A DNA stretch of 7,244 bases from Acidimicrobiaceae bacterium (GTDB lineage: Bacteria; Actinomycetota; Acidimicrobiia; Acidimicrobiales; Microtrichaceae): assembly GCA_003514205.1 (NCBI GenBank), contig DORQ01000175.1, positions 8,151-15,394 of the forward strand, written 5' to 3'. The notes below the pieces were generated by a model. The model made no database searches and was not told the DNA's origin. It saw nothing but the letters and a program-made list of their open reading frames with translations. Made by a program: the position numbers and the translations under genes. Below are positions 5,076 through 7,244 of this stretch, piece by piece. Positions within the stretch are counted from its first letter, which is position 1. Every line of letters starts with the position of its first letter.

Positions 5076-6587
5076 TCAGCGTTTCGGGGCGACGAGGGGC
5101 CATTCGAATGTCCGCTCCGCCGCCAAGGCAACATCGAGGAGCAGTGCGTCTTGATGGTTGGCCGCCATCACCTGGAGGCCAACCGGGAGCCCACCAAGTA
5201 ATCCAGCTGGTAACGAGACGGCAGGATTTCCATAAATGTTTGCCGGAATGGTCAGCCCACCCATTTCGAGGATCTCTGGAATTCGCGTCGAGGCCAGTCC
5301 GAGGACTGCAGACGGTGTATTCGGCACGACGCCTCCTGCGGTCCGCATCACCGCTAAGGCTGCTCGTGTCGCTGCCCGCCCCACAGGATGGCTCAGGACT
5401 TTGTCGATGATTGGAGCCGGCGATCCACTCATTTGGGAATCGGCGGCAAATGCTGGCCCTGGGTTCGTTGCGGTGAGGATGAGATCAACCTTCTCAAACG
5501 CGGAGGCGAAGGCGGCGTTGAGCTCCAGTCGCTTGGCCTCTGCGATTGCTGCGGTGCGGAGGTTGTAGAAGCTCTGCCCGAGGCGAAGTCCGTCCTCGAT
5601 GGCGGGCGTGAGGTCCCCAGCGCAGCCAGGCCAGAGATCTCCGAGTTCTGCGAGCAGAGTTGACACATTTCCCATCATCCACTCGGCGGTCATGTTGGGT
5701 AGGGGAAGGTTGATCTCGACTTGCTCCCATCCGAGTGCCTCGATCAGCTCCTTGGATCGTTGCAGGATCAACTCCTCCACGCCATGGTCCAAGGTGACGC
5801 CGCCAAGCGAGGCAATCACCCCAACCTTCAGGCCTTTGAGCTTCGTGGAACCGAGCAATGACTCCCAAGTCCCCTCGCTGGGCAGCGACCACGGGTCGCG
5901 AAGGTCAACCCCTGCGCACACGTCGAAGTAGCGGGCGATGTCTCGAACTGACCGGGACAGGCATCCCGGTACCTCGGTGGAAGGCCGAGAGTGAGCCTCG
6001 GGTCCTCGAGGAATTCGACCGTAGGTTCCCTTGAACCCAACGAGTCCGTTGTATCCAGCGGGGATCCGGATAGATCCTCCGCCGTCGGCAGCGCTCGCAA
6101 GAGTGACTAAGCCTCCGGCCACGGCTGCCCCGCTTCCCCCAGAGGAGCCGCCGACAGTTTTGCCGTGCATCCAGGGATTGTGGGTGACGCCATTGAGCTT
6201 GGTGATACCGACATTCAGACCGCCGAACTCGCTGGCATTAGTGAGGCCCACTAGTGCCGCGCCGCCTCGTGTCTGGATTCGATCAACTGTGGTGGAGGAC
6301 TTGGTCGCGATCCGGTCCTTGAATACGAGGGAGGCCTTGGTGTCGGGCCAACCTTGGACGCTGTCGAGTTCCTTGATCCCCATCGGGATACCGCCGAACG
6401 GAAGCGAGACGTCGGCATCCTTGGCCGCCTGCAGTGCTCGTTCCTGATCTACGAATGAGAAGCAATTGAGATCAGATGCTTCAATTGCCGTCAGGGTTGC
6501 CTGCATCTCCTCGACCGGAGAACGCTCTCCTGAACGAAATGCTTCTACCAACGATGTCGCGTCGCCCTGCCACGGTGTATCGGTCAT
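5076..6587 (-). CDS. Amidase signature family hydrolase
   Basis: Amidase-signature enzyme, 503 aa, cytoplasmic by lack of a signal peptide. It hydrolyses a C-N amide bond. The Lys-cisSer-Ser triad is complete: Lys72 (GIPMGIKE), Ser148 (VGGSSGGSG) and nucleophile Ser172 (DGGGSIRIPA). The 24-residue spacing between the serines equals that of fatty acid amide hydrolase Ser217/Ser241. The C-terminal part (PANIYGNPAVSLPAG...GLPVGLQVMA) is typical of the family. It is not likely to be GatA: no gatB or gatC is nearby and the sequence diverges from GatA around the catalytic Lys. Substrate specificity cannot be read from this family without a close characterised relative. The SD is weak (gagag at 6597-6601, 9 bases upstream). 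The gene converges on msrB and is divergent from the PAS-GGDEF gene. Confidence 0.93.
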   Translation of the reverse strand: MTDTPWQGDATSLVEAFRSGERSPVEEMQATLTAIEASDLNCFSFVDQERALQAAKDADVSLPFGGIPMGIKELDSVQGWPDTKASLVFKDRIATKSSTTVDRIQTRGGAALVGLTNASEFGGLNVGITKLNGVTHNPWMHGKTVGGSSGGSGAAVAGGLVTLASAADGGGSIRIPAGYNGLVGFKGTYGRIPRGPEAHSRPSTEVPGCLSRSVRDIARYFDVCAGVDLRDPWSLPSEGTWESLLGSTKLKGLKVGVIASLGGVTLDHGVEELILQRSKELIEALGWEQVEINLPLPNMTAEWMMGNVSTLLAELGDLWPGCAGDLTPAIEDGLRLGQSFYNLRTAAIAEAKRLELNAAFASAFEKVDLILTATNPGPAFAADSQMSGSPAPIIDKVLSHPVGRAATRAALAVMRTAGGVVPNTPSAVLGLASTRIPEILEMGGLTIPANIYGNPAVSLPAGLLGGLPVGLQVMAANHQDALLLDVALAAERTFEWPLVAPKR

Positions 6588-6663
6588 GTAGTGATTCTCT
6601 CAGGTTGGGGCCCGCTGTCCACAAATGGCTCAGGTCGGAGTGTCAACCTGTCGAAATAGACAC
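6588..6663. promoter_or_regulatory. Divergent intergenic region, amidase / PAS-GGDEF
   Basis: This 76-bp stretch must hold the start signals of two divergent genes, unless the PAS-GGDEF protein starts earlier (in-frame ATG 6625 or GTG 6640). A perfect TTGACA lies on the minus strand at 6646-6641, directed towards the amidase, but the hexamer 17 bases on (TGTGGA) is a poor -10. A near-direct repeat ctcaggt(t/c)gg occurs at 6599-6608 and 6630-6639. The inverted pairs caggttg/caacctg (6601-6607, 6644-6650) and gtgtc/gacac (6640-6644, 6659-6663) are also visible. They could be operator half-sites, but each is short enough to be chance. Confidence 0.35.
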
Positions 6664-7244
6664 ATGTCGTTAGTCTCTGAACATCAGCGAAGCAGCGAAT
6701 TCGCGATTGGCGACGCTGCTCGTCTCGGGCTGTCGATGTCAGTGCTTGAGGAAATCCTGCACCAGGTCCAAGTTCCGATTCTGGTCACCGATTTGCAGGG
6801 GTGTTCGCTCTTCTCGAACAGGGCCTGGGAACGGTTTCACCCAGTCCCTCCACCGGGCGTGGTTCTCGAGGACTGGCTGTGTCAGTTTCGCTTCTTTGAT
6901 GCCGATGGTGTGAACCCGATCCCGCACGACCAGGCTCCGCTCGCCCGCGTGCTCCGCGGTGAGACGGTGCACGAGTATGAGTACGCGGTTCGTGATCAGC
7001 ACGGCGATCTTCGCTTCCGACGCGCGAACGGGCAGCAGATTCTCGATTCGCAGGGCCATCCCTTCGCCGCCGCCGTCGAGTTACACGACATCACCGATGA
7101 GCGAAGGCTCCAGCAAGAGCTCTCGTTCCAAAGCCTGAATGACGCGCTCACAGGATGTGCAAACCGCTCGCTCTTTAACGATCGCGTTCGCTCAGCATTG
7201 TCGCGTGGTGATCGAAATGGCACCGCGGTTGGGATTCTCCTGGC
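6664..7244 (+). CDS. PAS-GGDEF signalling protein (putative diguanylate cyclase), 3' end missing
   Basis: An open frame runs from the ATG at 6664 off the window edge: 193 codons plus two bases, with no stop. Residues about 27-145 form a PAS-like sensor domain. It begins with QVPILVTDLQGCSLFSNRAWERF and ends with the typical DITDERR, with PLARVLRGETV in between. A short helical linker leads to LNDALTGCANRSLFNDRV (158-175), which matches the conserved opening of GGDEF domains (D-x-L-T-G-x-x-N-R). The GGDEF signature itself, and any EAL domain, would lie beyond the window, so catalytic competence is unknown. No signal peptide or membrane helix is present in the visible part, suggesting a cytoplasmic sensor. 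The start is uncertain: ATG 6664, GTG 6640 and ATG 6625 are in frame, none has a well-placed SD, and the frame is closed by a TGA at 6592-6594. It is divergent from the amidase gene. Confidence 0.88.
   Translation, partial: MSLVSEHQRSSEFAIGDAARLGLSMSVLEEILHQVQVPILVTDLQGCSLFSNRAWERFHPVPPPGVVLEDWLCQFRFFDADGVNPIPHDQAPLARVLRGETVHEYEYAVRDQHGDLRFRRANGQQILDSQGHPFAAAVELHDITDERRLQQELSFQSLNDALTGCANRSLFNDRVRSALSRGDRNGTAVGILL

Noticed and set aside
5064..5090. Possible hairpin terminator between msrB and the amidase (gcccc / ggggc, with inner tga / tca)
   Set aside because: The stem is broken by a 7-base bulge, there is no T-run on either strand, and it overlaps the end of the amidase coding sequence; too weak to annotate.
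5076..6587. Assignment of the amidase as GatA (Glu-tRNA(Gln) amidotransferase subunit A)
   Set aside because: No gatB/gatC neighbours are present and the N-terminal catalytic-Lys region is not GatA-like; a general amidase is the safer call.

Overview
The window is about 60% G+C by eye. It has GTG starts, Shine-Dalgarno (SD) sites of variable strength, a twin-arginine lipoprotein with a long Ser/Thr/Ala linker, and proteins resembling actinobacterial versions of their families. This suggests an actinomycete-type chromosome, perhaps an acidimicrobial lineage. That placement is inference: there is no rRNA or marker gene to settle it. No mobile element, CRISPR array, tRNA or phage gene was seen, and coding density is high.

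Layout, left to right. Bases 1-54 are three tandem copies of an 18-bp unit. They lead into a Tat-exported, lipid-anchored intradiol (non-haem Fe(III)) dioxygenase on the plus strand (60-932). A 134-bp gap holds a 15-bp tandem duplication and a strong 17-bp-arm hairpin. It is followed by an AMP-forming acyl-CoA synthetase of the CaiC-like subfamily (1067-2659, plus). That gene converges on alanine dehydrogenase (3792-2683, minus) with 23 bp between them. Alanine dehydrogenase is divergent from a plus-strand pair: 3-methyladenine DNA glycosylase I (3946-4620) and methionine-R-sulfoxide reductase B (4630-5064). The pair is separated by only 9 bp. MsrB converges on an amidase-signature hydrolase (6587-5076, minus). 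The amidase is divergent from a PAS-GGDEF signalling protein that starts near 6664 and runs off the right edge.

How the genes may work together. The tag-msrB pair is the only convincing operon: one enzyme removes alkylated adenine from DNA and the other reduces oxidised methionine, so it reads as a small damage-repair unit. The dioxygenase and acyl-CoA synthetase are co-directional and could belong to one aromatic or carboxylate catabolic route, but the hairpin between them suggests separate or modulated transcription. Alanine dehydrogenase and the amidase are stand-alone nitrogen/carbon metabolism genes. The truncated PAS-GGDEF protein would make or sense cyclic di-GMP.

Overall this is mostly an ordinary housekeeping and metabolic region; I saw no clearly new multi-gene system. 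The items most worth a second look are the in-frame hexapeptide-coding repeat at the left edge, the long hairpin at 1003-1041, the SD directly abutting the msrB start, the candidate relocated resolving cysteine in MsrB, and the substituted catalytic-loop glycine in the acyl-CoA synthetase.
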